NCBI GenBank assembly: GCA_947178245.1
Contig: CAMWXO010000023.1
Location: 1-16,051 of the forward strand
Direction of reading: 5' to 3'
From: an uncultured Porphyromonadaceae bacterium
Lineage (GTDB): Bacteria; Bacteroidota; Bacteroidia; Bacteroidales; Muribaculaceae
DNA: 16,051 nt
Shown: piece after piece, positions 1-8,826 of the stretch
How the letters are laid out: every line of letters starts with the position of its first letter
Numbering within the stretch: position 1 is the stretch's first letter
Program-made: the position numbers and the translations under genes
Notes under the pieces: model-generated
Told to the model about the DNA's origin: nothing
Database searches by the model: none
What the model saw: the letters and a program-made list of their open reading frames with translations, nothing else

Positions 1-2
1 GA

Positions 3-1841
3 CTGACCTCTATCCTCACACTCGCTCCACTCCTCGCCATCCTCATGCCGAGCGTAGCGCTATCGGCCGAATTGCCGGACAACATCGTGATCGATGATCT
101 GAAACAGACCTTCACAATAATAGAGAAAAACGGGGAAATCAACTCCGTGAAGTCGGACAAGGATATAACCTACACGGCGCTGCTCAACGACGGATATGCC
201 GATGCTTTGGCTTCCTATAACGACAACATCACCATCGACAAAGCATCGGCTCCCGGCGCAAAGCCCTACTACCGCAGCTGGCAGAGCGCCGATGTGTTCT
301 ACGACGGCTCGCGCATCTGCTACCTAAGGATTCCGGTGAAGAAAGGCAAGAAGGTGAATGCCTCTATAAAGCAGACCTTCAAGGCTCCGGAGCATTTCTG
401 CGACATCTACCTGACTTCGCCTTACCGCTCGCTGCACTCGCGCACCATCATAATAGTTCCGCCATCGCTTGCCTCACGCATCAAGGTGGAGGGTTTCCAC
501 CTCCCTGACAATATCGCGCTCAGCCAAGCCGTGCAGGGCGACGGCTCGGTGGTCTATACCGCCGAAGCAACCGAAATGCCTGCCTGGAAAGCGGAGAAAG
601 GCGCTCCCTCGGCTTCAGTCTCGGCTCCTCAGCTTGTAGTGACTGGGATGTTTCCCGATGCGCAGGCTCTTTACCGCCATTTCCGAAAGTTCACCGACGG
701 CACTGACGCAGGGAGCCCTGAGATAGACCGCCTCGCCGCCGAATTGTCTGCGAAGGCCTCAGGGCCTCAGGCTATAGCCGACACCATCGCGTCATGGGTA
801 AGACGCAATATCCGCTATCTTGCCGTGGAGCACGGCGCATACGCCTTCCGGCCTGAACCCGCCCCCGACGTGCTGCAACACAGGGCAGGCGACTGCAAGG
901 GATCGGCCAACCTCATAAAGGCGCTTCTCAAAAGCGCCGGCTTGGACGGACGCCTCGTATGGACAGGCACCAACGGTGATATTCCCTTCGAGTGGGAGAC
1001 AACTCCGGCACTCTGCTCGGGAAACCACGTCATAGCCGCGTGCATGCTTCCTGACACGACACTCTTCCTCGACGGCACCACTACTTGGGCAACCCCGGGC
1101 TATATACCTCCCTCGATTCGCGGACGACAGGTGATGATAGAGAATGGCGACGAATGCCTTCTCGAGCGAGTGCCGGATCCGGGCGTAACGAACGACGGAG
1201 AATACATAACGGCGCAATTCGAGATAGAAGGAAACGACCTTACCGGAACACTCGGACTCGAACTTCTTGGACAAAAAAGGGCGGAACTGCTCGCAGCCTC
1301 ATCCAATACCGAGCCCCGCGACCGCGAACTGCTCTACAAGCGTATGCTCAACTATCCGCGCAAGAGCGCCGAGGCAACACACATAACTATGAAAGACAAT
1401 GCCGCTTCTCCCGCGTATGACGGAAATTCGGCCGTAATCACGGCAGATGTCGTGGAGAAGAACGCAGCCAAGAAAATCGGCGAGAAAATTTATCTCGATC
1501 TCCAGCCCCTGCGCGACGCCATGCTCGAGACGGCTGACACCGCAGGAAGGATAAGGCCATACGCCCTGCCCTACGGATACCGCAACCATTATTCCTACAC
1601 AGTGAAAATTCCGGAAGGATACCGCCCGGCGTCACTCCCGGACGATATTGTGGTAGCCGACAAATGGCACGAGGCGAAGATAGGCTACAGCTACGATGAT
1701 GCTGACAGGCTGCTCAAGTGCAGGGCCACCATACAGACAAAACAACTCGAATCTCAGCTCCCGGAACTTGCGGAGCGCAACGAAGGCGTAAAGGCCCTCA
1801 AGAGGGCATCATCCATACAGATCACACTCTCACCTGAATGA
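3..1841 (+). CDS. Exported DUF3857/transglutaminase-like protein, 5' partial
   Basis: The gene enters from the left edge. The frame stays open upstream of the first ATG (position 45), and those codons read LTSILTLAPLLAIL, the hydrophobic core of a signal peptide ending near ALSA/E. The ATG at 45 is therefore an internal Met and the real start lies outside the window. Numbering from that Met, residues ~1-230 look like a DUF3857 beta-rich domain. Residues ~235-365 form a transglutaminase-like core with Cys284 (in GDCKG, DNA 894-896), His328 (GNHV) and Asp343 (FLDG) in the expected order. The C-terminal ~150 residues resemble the beta domain that usually follows in this family (DUF3858-like). 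The triad is intact, so a thiol protease or transglutaminase-type activity in the periplasm or cell envelope is possible; the substrate is unknown. It is probably co-transcribed with the next gene, whose nearest possible start overlaps this stop codon. Confidence 0.88.
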   Translation: MTSILTLAPLLAILMPSVALSAELPDNIVIDDLKQTFTIIEKNGEINSVKSDKDITYTALLNDGYADALASYNDNITIDKASAPGAKPYYRSWQSADVFYDGSRICYLRIPVKKGKKVNASIKQTFKAPEHFCDIYLTSPYRSLHSRTIIIVPPSLASRIKVEGFHLPDNIALSQAVQGDGSVVYTAEATEMPAWKAEKGAPSASVSAPQLVVTGMFPDAQALYRHFRKFTDGTDAGSPEIDRLAAELSAKASGPQAIADTIASWVRRNIRYLAVEHGAYAFRPEPAPDVLQHRAGDCKGSANLIKALLKSAGLDGRLVWTGTNGDIPFEWETTPALCSGNHVIAACMLPDTTLFLDGTTTWATPGYIPPSIRGRQVMIENGDECLLERVPDPGVTNDGEYITAQFEIEGNDLTGTLGLELLGQKRAELLAASSNTEPRDRELLYKRMLNYPRKSAEATHITMKDNAASPAYDGNSAVITADVVEKNAAKKIGEKIYLDLQPLRDAMLETADTAGRIRPYALPYGYRNHYSYTVKIPEGYRPASLPDDIVVADKWHEAKIGYSYDDADRLLKCRATIQTKQLESQLPELAERNEGVKALKRASSIQITLSPE

Positions 1842-1864
1842 TAAACCCCCAACATCAAAGTATT

Positions 1865-3994
1865 ATGACCAGAATCACCATATCCCTGCTGCTTGCGCTC
1901 CTCGTGCCAATGTGCGCGAAGGGAGCCGACGCCAAGTTCTTTCGCAAGGCTGCCGACAGGGTCTGGAGCATACGCCCGGATCTCTTTGACCCGCACCGCG
2001 AGATACCAGACTCCATAAAGGAGAGCGCCTCAGCCGTCATCATAGGGGAATACAACTATACGAAGGCTGATTACAATGCAGCCAATGGAGAGACCAGGTC
2101 GGAATGCGAGTGGTTTACCCGCCGCCTGATAAAGCTTCTCGACTCGAAAGCCGTGGAGGAATTCTCAAAGCATGAGTTCGGAGAGTCGGCTCAGCTGGGG
2201 ATCAAGTTCAGGAGAAACCTTGCGGAGATCGACCACGCCTTCGGAGCGCGCATCCACAAACCGGACGGAACCGTGACCGATGTAGACATCACGAAGGCAT
2301 TCGTAATTGACGAAGGCAAGAAAGGGGGCAAAGACAAAGGAGCATCACGCATTATCGATATCCCCGGCCTCGAACCGGGCGACGTGCTGGAATACTTCAC
2401 TTATCAGAAAAGCAACGCGAGAGAACTCGACCTTCCGGCGCAGAGGGTGAAATTCCTGACAGACTATCCGGTGCTCGATGTAGTTGTGGAAGGAATTTTC
2501 AGCCCTGATCTTACGGTGGAATTCCGCGGATACAACGGTGTGCCCGAACTGGAGACCGGCAAAGGCAAATCAGGCAACAACACCGTATGGTTCAGATGCG
2601 GCAACCTTCCGGTGCTGACCGACAAACGCTTCGTCAATCTTATCCGGGAGGAGCCATTCTATGAATTCCGGATACTGAACAACACTTCGCCCTACCGGTT
2701 CTATCCGCGGTCGGCGAGAGATGGAGGTCTGTATCAGAATCCACCGGTCGGCACCATATTCAATGACATCGCATTCTGCCTTGCGGGTGCTGACTACGAG
2801 TCATCAACCCTGCCGGCGAAAATCCGGAAAATCGTCAAGGACTTCAGGAAAAGCCATCCCGAGGCGACACCCAAGCAGCTTCTCGATGCCACCTGGGCAG
2901 CAGCCAACTACGTGAACCTTACCGACAAGAAGAGCGGTGATGTGCCCGACTATCTGCTGGCGCTCATAGCCTGCGACGTGATCCGGAAGGAAAAACTTGC
3001 AGAATCTGCAGACATCGCCTTCATCACTCCCGCCACCGACGTCCCGACAGATGAAATCATGCACTGGCATCAGCCTGACTTCGGAGTGATCGCAGACGGG
3101 AACGTCTATCTAATAAGCAGCCTCGAATCTTACCTGCCCGGAGAGTTACCAGCCGAATATCAGGGCCAGATGCTCGCTTCATACCCCTCAAAACGAAATT
3201 ACAATTTTACCTTCACACCTCCGACGATAATCACGACTCCGGTCTCAAAAGCGGCCGACAACAAAATCTCGATCTCTTCCGTGGTAGATCTCGGTGATGA
3301 TCATAATGCGAAAGTCTCTAACGAAGTGGTATGCACCGGGGCCGCGAAAGGGCTCTCGGAGGGATTCATCACGGTCGAGGAATGGCTGGGGGCTCAGGAA
3401 AACTATCTGGGAATAAAAGATGCCGGCAAGGTGATACTGAATAATGCAGAAGTGGAGCAGAAGCGCACCCGGAATGCAGAAGATTTCTATTCCACAATCT
3501 TCGCCGGCCCCGATTTTGAAATCACCGATGTCAATGTGAAGTCTTCAGGTATCATTCCGGAATCTCCGGACTTCTCCATGACATTTGACTCCGATGTGAA
3601 AGATATCTACACCTATGCGGGAGATGAGATCATAGTCAAGGCAGGACAGTTTGCCGGCGACAATAAACGTATCGAAGGGAAACAGCGCGAACGTCAGACC
3701 GACATTCACTTCAAGTCAGCGCATCAGGAGACCTACAGCATAAGAATCAACATACCCGAGGGATATGAGGCAGACGACGCTTCAATTGAACTTCTCGCCA
3801 GGAATGTGCAGACCCCTGTCGGCATTTTCGCTGCACGCGCCAAGAAAAGTGACGACGGGCGCAGCGTGACTCTTGACATACGCTCACGCATACAGCATCC
3901 CCTCATGAGCATCTCGGCATGGCCGCATATTCTTGAACTGACCGATGCCAGGGCCGACTTCGCCGACGCAGTCATAATTCTCAAGAAGAAATAA
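1865..3994 (+). CDS. Exported DUF3857 protein with degenerate transglutaminase-like domain
   Basis: About 709 residues from the ATG at 1865. I prefer that start because it gives a standard signal peptide (MTRITISLLLALLVPMCAKG, cleavage near ADA/K). An in-frame ATG at 1838 would overlap the upstream stop as ATGA and add nine polar residues; it cannot be excluded. The DUF3857 region includes the family-like stretch IDIPGLEPGDVLEYFTY. A transglutaminase-like helix follows at about residues 335-375, but where the first gene has GDC this one has GDV (Val at DNA 2942-2944), and no equivalent His or Asp is visible downstream. It is therefore probably a catalytically dead paralogue acting as a structural or binding partner. 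The C-terminal region is beta-rich. It lies between the intact paralogue and the guanylyltransferase gene, all on one strand with short gaps, so one operon is likely. Function is unknown. Confidence 0.87.
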   Translation: MTRITISLLLALLVPMCAKGADAKFFRKAADRVWSIRPDLFDPHREIPDSIKESASAVIIGEYNYTKADYNAANGETRSECEWFTRRLIKLLDSKAVEEFSKHEFGESAQLGIKFRRNLAEIDHAFGARIHKPDGTVTDVDITKAFVIDEGKKGGKDKGASRIIDIPGLEPGDVLEYFTYQKSNARELDLPAQRVKFLTDYPVLDVVVEGIFSPDLTVEFRGYNGVPELETGKGKSGNNTVWFRCGNLPVLTDKRFVNLIREEPFYEFRILNNTSPYRFYPRSARDGGLYQNPPVGTIFNDIAFCLAGADYESSTLPAKIRKIVKDFRKSHPEATPKQLLDATWAAANYVNLTDKKSGDVPDYLLALIACDVIRKEKLAESADIAFITPATDVPTDEIMHWHQPDFGVIADGNVYLISSLESYLPGELPAEYQGQMLASYPSKRNYNFTFTPPTIITTPVSKAADNKISISSVVDLGDDHNAKVSNEVVCTGAAKGLSEGFITVEEWLGAQENYLGIKDAGKVILNNAEVEQKRTRNAEDFYSTIFAGPDFEITDVNVKSSGIIPESPDFSMTFDSDVKDIYTYAGDEIIVKAGQFAGDNKRIEGKQRERQTDIHFKSAHQETYSIRINIPEGYEADDASIELLARNVQTPVGIFAARAKKSDDGRSVTLDIRSRIQHPLMSISAWPHILELTDARADFADAVIILKKK

Positions 3995-4019
3995 ATATCA
4001 ACCCAAATTATATGCCAAT

Positions 4020-5000
4020 ATGAAAATTATACTTCTATCGGGAGGCTCAGGCAAACGTCTCTGGCCCCTCTCCAACGATATCCGCTCGAAACAATTCCTG
4101 CAGGTGCTCGAGTCGCCCGACGGCCGCAAGGAATCCATGATACAGCGCGTTGTGCGCCAGATACACGCCACCGGCAATGCCGACGGAATAGTAGTGGCCA
4201 CCGGGGCCGCACAGAAGGAATATGTGCAGGCGCAGCTCGGCCGCAGCATCGGCGTAGTCACCGAACCATGCCGCCGCGACACTTTCCCGGCCATCGCCCT
4301 GTCGTGCAGCTATCTCGCGTCGGCCGGCACATCGCCCGACGAGCCGGTGATAGTGATGCCCTGCGACACATACGCCGACGACGCGTATTTCAAGACCGTC
4401 TGCCAGATGGCTGATGCCGTCAAGGCTGGAGCCGCAGAACTCGTACTGATGGGTATCACCCCCACATATCCTTCTGAAAAATACGGTTATATAGTCCCCG
4501 TAAAAGGAGCGGGGGCCATAGACCGGGCTATCCCCGTGGCCCGCTTCACGGAGAAACCCGACGAGAAAACGGCCGAGAAGCTTCTTGCCGAGGGCGCGCT
4601 ATGGAACGGCGGAGTATTCGCCTTCCGGCTCGGCTATCTGATGAAAATAGTGGAGAAATACATGCCCGGACGTGACTTCACGCAAGTGCACGACTGCTAC
4701 AACGAGTTTCCGAAGATCAGTTTCGACTACGAGGTGGTGGAGAAAGCCGCATCAGTGGCCGTGGTGCCATACACCGGCGAATGGCGCGATCTCGGCACAT
4801 GGAACACTCTGACAGAGAAACTTCCGGGAGCCACTTCAGGCACGGCGACACTCCACGAGTGCGAGAACACCCATGTGGTGAACGAGCTCGGAATTCCGGT
4901 GATTGGGCTCGGTCTGAAAGACGTGGTGATCGTGGTCTCTCCGGAGGGAATCCTTGTCTCGGAAAAGGCCGCTTCGGAGCAATTGAAGAAACTACTGTAA
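4020..5000 (+). CDS. manC: Mannose-1-phosphate guanylyltransferase family protein
   Basis: A 326-residue cytosolic nucleotidyltransferase expected to make GDP-mannose (or a related GDP-sugar) from sugar-1-phosphate and GTP for glycan synthesis. The N-terminal signature GGSGKRLWPLS (residues 8-18) is the nucleotide-binding loop of the family. Also visible are EPCRRDTFPAIA (82-93), MPCDTYADD (113-121), FTEKP (176-180), WNGGVF (195-200) and GEWRDLGTW (253-261). The protein ends after the left-handed-helix-like region and lacks the C-terminal phosphomannose isomerase cupin of bifunctional ManC/AlgA enzymes, which are about 460-480 residues. The EPCRRDT and PCDTYADD motifs differ from classic ManC, so sugar specificity is less certain than the fold. 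It starts 25 bases after the preceding gene. Its last nine bases overlap the end of the convergent outer-membrane efflux gene. Confidence 0.88.
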   Translation: MKIILLSGGSGKRLWPLSNDIRSKQFLQVLESPDGRKESMIQRVVRQIHATGNADGIVVATGAAQKEYVQAQLGRSIGVVTEPCRRDTFPAIALSCSYLASAGTSPDEPVIVMPCDTYADDAYFKTVCQMADAVKAGAAELVLMGITPTYPSEKYGYIVPVKGAGAIDRAIPVARFTEKPDEKTAEKLLAEGALWNGGVFAFRLGYLMKIVEKYMPGRDFTQVHDCYNEFPKISFDYEVVEKAASVAVVPYTGEWRDLGTWNTLTEKLPGATSGTATLHECENTHVVNELGIPVIGLGLKDVVIVVSPEGILVSEKAASEQLKKLL

Positions 5001-6302
5001 TCCCCCGTAATGGCGCAGTATGCGGATTCGGAGCATCCGCTCGAATGCGGCCTGCAGACGCTGAGAGACGGCATTGATGTATTCCGCCTTGGCCTTCTCG
5101 AACTCTGTAGCGTTGGCTCGCCCGTTGTCATACTTCACCTGCATAGCCTCAAACGCCGCCTTTGTAGCCTCTTCCGCTACAGAGGCGGTTTTTTCCCTCC
5201 GTTCCGCCGCAAGAGCCTGCGCGTGAGCGTTGGTGATCGTGGTGCGTAGCTGACGGCGTGTATTCTCGCGCTGCAGGTCGGCATCCACCTGCTGCAGGCG
5301 GGCGCGGGTCACGGAGTTTCGCGTGGAGAAGGCGTCGAATATCGGAATATTGAGCGAGAAGCCGAGCGACTTTGAGAAATTATGCCTCATCTGCGGGCCG
5401 AAACTCTCATTGATGAAGCCGGAGGTGCGATAGTAGTTTGTGCCGATGCCGGCGCTGAAGCTCAGTGTGGGGAGATAGCCGGCCTTCGCCACGCCCACAT
5501 ATTTCTCGGCTGCCTCACGTTCTATGTCGGCTGCGCGGAGCGTATGATTGCAGATCAGCATGTTGCCCCACACCTCATCAATAGAAGGAATCGTCTGCGA
5601 TCCGTCATCTTCAAGAGGAAGAATGTCGAAATTCTCAGCGTTCTCGAGGTTCAGCAGGTTGGCGAGGTCGAGAAGCGCCAGCACACTGTCGTTGGCCGCT
5701 GTAGTGACCTGAAGTTCATCGCGGCTCACCTGGGCGCGTGCCTCGCAGAGGTCGAGCTCGGGAATCTTGCCTGCTTCAAGCAGGGCCTCGCGTCGCAGGA
5801 GTTCATCTTGCGACACTTTAAGCGACATGCGGGCCACCTCCAGGTTCTCCCGGGCATAAAGAGCCTGCAGATACTGGGCCATGACGTTCACCTCCACATC
5901 GTCGCGTGTGGCTTCCGAACGCTCCACGGCGGCACGGAGAGAGACATTGCTGTATTCCATACCCCTCACCACTTTCAACCCCTGGAACAAAGGTACCGAC
6001 AACTGGGCGCCTATGGCAAAGGAATTGGTGTTGCGGTTGGCGTAGGTATTATCGGCCGTCAGTCCGCGCCCGAAACTGAAACTCTGCTGGGCGTAGCCCC
6101 CGAGATTGGGCAGGACTCGGTCTTTGGCCTCGGTCAGCGCCAGTTCCGCCTGCCGGGTGGCAAGCATGCGCTGACGCACCTCCACGTTATGCTCCACGGC
6201 ATAGCTGACACAGGAGTCGAGACTCCATCTTTCGGATGAATACGCCTGCAGCCCCGAGGCTGCGGATAAGATCGCAAGGGCTGTTATGATAGTCTGTCTC
6301 AT
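4992..6302 (-). CDS. TolC-family outer-membrane efflux protein
   Basis: A 436-residue protein with a cleavable signal peptide (MRQTIITALAILSAASGLQA). Two repeats follow, each with long Ala/Glu/Arg-rich helical stretches and short beta segments such as LPNLGGYAQQSFSFG and LPTLSFSAGIGTNYY. This is the duplicated outer-membrane efflux protein layout that forms a trimeric channel-tunnel. Length fits the family. It is the last gene of the ATPase-permease-permease-adaptor-channel series, 12 bases after the adaptor gene, so it should be the exit duct of that pump. Its stop codon lies inside the 3' end of the convergent guanylyltransferase gene, and there is no terminator-sized gap between the two operons. 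Confidence 0.93.
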   Translation of the reverse strand: MRQTIITALAILSAASGLQAYSSERWSLDSCVSYAVEHNVEVRQRMLATRQAELALTEAKDRVLPNLGGYAQQSFSFGRGLTADNTYANRNTNSFAIGAQLSVPLFQGLKVVRGMEYSNVSLRAAVERSEATRDDVEVNVMAQYLQALYARENLEVARMSLKVSQDELLRREALLEAGKIPELDLCEARAQVSRDELQVTTAANDSVLALLDLANLLNLENAENFDILPLEDDGSQTIPSIDEVWGNMLICNHTLRAADIEREAAEKYVGVAKAGYLPTLSFSAGIGTNYYRTSGFINESFGPQMRHNFSKSLGFSLNIPIFDAFSTRNSVTRARLQQVDADLQRENTRRQLRTTITNAHAQALAAERREKTASVAEEATKAAFEAMQVKYDNGRANATEFEKAKAEYINAVSQRLQAAFERMLRIRILRHYGGLQ

Positions 6303-6314
6303 GGCTGTCGGGGA

Positions 6315-7409
6315 TTAATCTATTCTTTCTGCGCGGATCACGTCTGATTTCCTCACGCCCTTCTTCACTTCCACATTGATTCCGTCAGACATTCCCGTGA
6401 CCACCGGGCGCTTCTCGAATTTCGGTACCGGCAGGGAATCGGTGCGCACATACACGAATGTGGAGTCTTTCTCATACACCACCACACTCTCGGGAATGGC
6501 GAGCACCCCCGGGGCCTCGGCAAGCAGGATAGAGGCGTTGGCACTGTAGCCCGAGCGGAGCCGCGAGGGGTCATCGACCGAGAGGGCGGCCTTTATCTCG
6601 AATGTATTCGCGCCATTGTTCTCAGTCCCTTTAGGCGAAATATATTCAAGCACTGCGGTAGGATGCACGTCGCTTACGGCGCCGATGGTGATCTCCATCT
6701 GCATTCCGGGCTTCAGGAGGCCTACTTCCGTCTCATCCACATTGCCCTTGAATATCAGATTTGTCATGTCGGCAATGGTGGCTACGGTGGTGCCGTCGTT
6801 CATCGTATTGGCCTGAATCACGGAAGAGCCCACCTTTACGGGCACGTCAAGCACCAGGCCTGTGATGGTGGCCCTCACCAGAGTGTTTGACTCCTTGGCG
6901 TTGAACTGCGACACCCCTTCCTTGACGATGCGATAGGCATCATTGGCGTATTGAAGATCCTGACGCGATTTCTTCAGTGTCTTCTCTGCGTTCTCATATT
7001 CTTCGCGCGAAATCACTTTCTTGGCATACAGCTCCTTGCTGCGGTTGAACTTCACCTCGGCATCATCCACCTCAAGTTTTGCCGCGTCTATGCGCGACTG
7101 GGCGTTGGAAAGTTGCGAAGCCTCGGGAATCACCTTGATGCGCGCTATCACGTCGCCCTCATGCACGAAGTCTCCGGCCTCAACATCGATCTGGGTGATG
7201 ATACCCGAGATCTGAGGCTTGACCTGGATCTCATCACGGGGTTCGATCTTTCCGTTCAGTACGGATGTACGGCGGATATCCTGCGTAGCAGGCGAGACAG
7301 TAGCGTAATGCTCTTCCTTTGGCTGGGAATTTTTCCAGAGGAAGAAGAAAGTGCCGCCCACTATGGCGACAACGATGATCCAGAGCAGGATCCTGAAGAA
7401 TTTTTTCAT
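6315..7409 (-). CDS. Periplasmic adaptor (HlyD/MacA-type membrane fusion protein)
   Basis: A 364-residue protein with one N-terminal membrane anchor (about residues 6-25). A barrel-sandwich (lipoyl-like) half follows at about 60-95 (KPQISGIITQIDVEAGDFV), then an alpha-helical hairpin or coiled coil at about 100-165, the second lipoyl half near 176-200 (VRATITGLVLDVPVKVG), and beta-barrel and membrane-proximal domains to the end. This is the standard order for MacA/HlyD-type adaptors that join an ABC permease to a TolC channel. The neighbours are the two permease genes upstream and the TolC-like gene 12 bases downstream. Unlike the rest of this cassette it is separated from the preceding permease gene by a 169-base gap holding a hairpin and an AT-rich repeat array. 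Confidence 0.94.
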   Translation of the reverse strand: MKKFFRILLWIIVVAIVGGTFFFLWKNSQPKEEHYATVSPATQDIRRTSVLNGKIEPRDEIQVKPQISGIITQIDVEAGDFVHEGDVIARIKVIPEASQLSNAQSRIDAAKLEVDDAEVKFNRSKELYAKKVISREEYENAEKTLKKSRQDLQYANDAYRIVKEGVSQFNAKESNTLVRATITGLVLDVPVKVGSSVIQANTMNDGTTVATIADMTNLIFKGNVDETEVGLLKPGMQMEITIGAVSDVHPTAVLEYISPKGTENNGANTFEIKAALSVDDPSRLRSGYSANASILLAEAPGVLAIPESVVVYEKDSTFVYVRTDSLPVPKFEKRPVVTGMSDGINVEVKKGVRKSDVIRAERID

Positions 7410-7427
7410 ATTAAGCTATCAGTTATT

Positions 7428-7445
7428 GGCGAGGTGAAGCTCGCC
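7428..7445 (-). other. Short perfect hairpin upstream of the adaptor gene
   Basis: GGCGAG (7428-7433) and CTCGCC (7440-7445) form a perfect 6-bp GC-rich stem with a 6-base loop, 18 bases upstream of the adaptor start codon on the transcribed strand. No T-tract follows on the minus strand, so it does not look like an intrinsic terminator. It may be an mRNA-stabilising or processing structure inside the exporter transcript; that role is inference. Confidence 0.5.
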
Positions 7446-7460
7446 GCAGTAAGTTCTTTT

Positions 7461-7566
7461 AATGCATAATTCATAATTCATAATTCATAATGCACAATGC
7501 ACAATGCATAATGCATAATTACCTTCGCTCAAGCAATTCTCAATTAAACTCAATTCTCAATTAAAC
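7461..7566. repeat. AT-rich low-complexity repeat array (left copy)
   Basis: Positions 7461-7520 are built from short overlapping units such as ATAATTCAT and AATGCATA/AATGCACA. Positions 7534-7565 hold a perfect 15-bp direct repeat (CAATTCTCAATTAAA at 7534-7548 and 7551-7565, period 17). Read on the minus strand, the order is an AATTGAGAATTG module followed by an ATTATGCATT module. The same order appears on the plus strand at 10046-10138. Positions 7479-7500 are the exact reverse complement of 10104-10125 (22 bp), and 7503-7520 of 10119-10136 (18 bp). The array sits between the second permease gene and the adaptor gene and contains no clear promoter match. Confidence 0.85.
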
Positions 7567-7578
7567 GAAGTTCCCAAA

Positions 7579-8826
7579 TTATTTATCATTGATGGCCTCT
7601 ATAGGCTTGATTTTCATTGCTTTTATGGCGGGAATCGTACCGGCCGCGGAGCCGAGTACGAAGAAGAGGGCCACTATTATGATCGCCTGACGGAACGTCA
7701 GTTCAAACCCGGCGTGTCCGAGCAGCGGATCGAATGTCATCCTGTCGGCGATACCCAGGACGAGCGCACCGAAGCAGACACCCAAAGTGCCGGCAACCAA
7801 CGTGAGCATGATGCTCTCTGAAAGCACCTGCATCGTTATGTCGAGAGGTTTGGCACCGATGGCACGCCTGATACCGAACTCCCGTGTGCGCTCCTTCACC
7901 ACAATCCACATTATATTGCCCACTCCTATCACACCCGCCATGAGCGAGCCGAAACCCACGAAGAGGGCAAGCAGGGAGATGCCTAAGAAAAGATTGTCGA
8001 TCATCTCAAACTGCTCCGAGATGTCAAGAAACTCAATGGCCTGGCGGTCGTCGGGACTGATGGAATGGGCGGAAGAGAAGACCCTGCGTATGACGGCCTC
8101 GTTTTCCGATGGAGTGTGACCCGCCGGGGCCGTATATAGGAAGAGTCCTACCTTATCCCCCCGGTTGTAGGCACGCCGCATGGTGCTTGAAGGAATCACG
8201 ACGCACTCGTCGAGGCGGCGCTGTATGGTGGCCTCGGAGAGCTGCGACGCCACTCCCACCACGAGAAAATAGATGCCGTCTACACTGACATATTTCCCGA
8301 GCGGAGAATCATTGCCGAAGAGCGACGTGGCGATGTCTTTTCCGAGCACGCACACTTTCCTCTCGGAAGCCACATCGGAGTCGCTGATAAATCTCCCTTC
8401 ATTTATGACCGGCACCAATATCTTGCAGTAGTCGCCCTCGATGCCGGTGACTCCCACAGCCTTTGTCTTCGAGCCGAACGCCGCGGTGCCATACCTCTGG
8501 TCGGCTTCGGTGCTGTATTCCATGGCCGGCGCGAGCTTGCGGATGAGCTCGATGTCGCGTATGGTCATCTCCCAGCCGGAACCTTTGTTGAAGCCCTTGT
8601 AAGGCACCGTACGGTTGTTGTTGTAGACGGCGCCGAGATTCGTGGAGAATCCCGCGAAATTCCTGCGCATCACACCCTCAAAACCCTGCGCGCCGCCGAA
8701 AAGCATGGCGAGCATGGCGGTGCCCCAGAAGATTCCGAACGCCGTCAGAAGCGTACGTGTCTTGTTGCGGGCGAGGGTCGCTCCTATCTCACGCCAGTTC
8801 TCAATATCAAAAAATGATGTCTTCAT
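7579..8826 (-). CDS. ABC exporter permease, MacB/FtsX type (second permease)
   Basis: A 415-residue inner-membrane protein. One membrane helix lies at about residues 24-46, then a large extracytoplasmic (MacB periplasmic core-like) domain at about 50-270, then three helices near 278-305, 338-360 and 380-400. The FtsX-type coupling motif is visible after the second helix: GVGNIMWIVVKERTREFG (301-318) followed by IRRAIGAKP. There is no ATPase domain, unlike E. coli MacB, where ATPase and permease are fused; the separate ATPase at 10135-10806 should energise it. Its start codon overlaps the stop of the first permease as ATGA, implying translational coupling and a heterodimeric transporter. The C-terminus ends at an AT-rich repeat array. 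Confidence 0.93.
   Translation of the reverse strand: MKTSFFDIENWREIGATLARNKTRTLLTAFGIFWGTAMLAMLFGGAQGFEGVMRRNFAGFSTNLGAVYNNNRTVPYKGFNKGSGWEMTIRDIELIRKLAPAMEYSTEADQRYGTAAFGSKTKAVGVTGIEGDYCKILVPVINEGRFISDSDVASERKVCVLGKDIATSLFGNDSPLGKYVSVDGIYFLVVGVASQLSEATIQRRLDECVVIPSSTMRRAYNRGDKVGLFLYTAPAGHTPSENEAVIRRVFSSAHSISPDDRQAIEFLDISEQFEMIDNLFLGISLLALFVGFGSLMAGVIGVGNIMWIVVKERTREFGIRRAIGAKPLDITMQVLSESIMLTLVAGTLGVCFGALVLGIADRMTFDPLLGHAGFELTFRQAIIIVALFFVLGSAAGTIPAIKAMKIKPIEAINDK

Noticed and set aside
45..47. ATG as the start of the first transglutaminase-like gene
   Set aside because: The frame is open to the left edge and the upstream codons encode the hydrophobic core of a signal peptide, so this Met is internal.
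1838..1864. ATG at 1838 as the preferred start of the second gene
   Set aside because: It overlaps the previous stop as ATGA, which is attractive, but the ATG at 1865 gives a more typical signal peptide. Left as an alternative.
5382..6239. A 285-codon open frame on the plus strand
   Set aside because: It lies entirely antisense to the TolC-like gene, whose protein has clear family features. The antisense product is His/Gly-rich with no recognisable domain.
7461..7566. A CRISPR array
   Set aside because: Units are about 7-17 bases and overlap; there are no regular unique spacers and no cas genes nearby.
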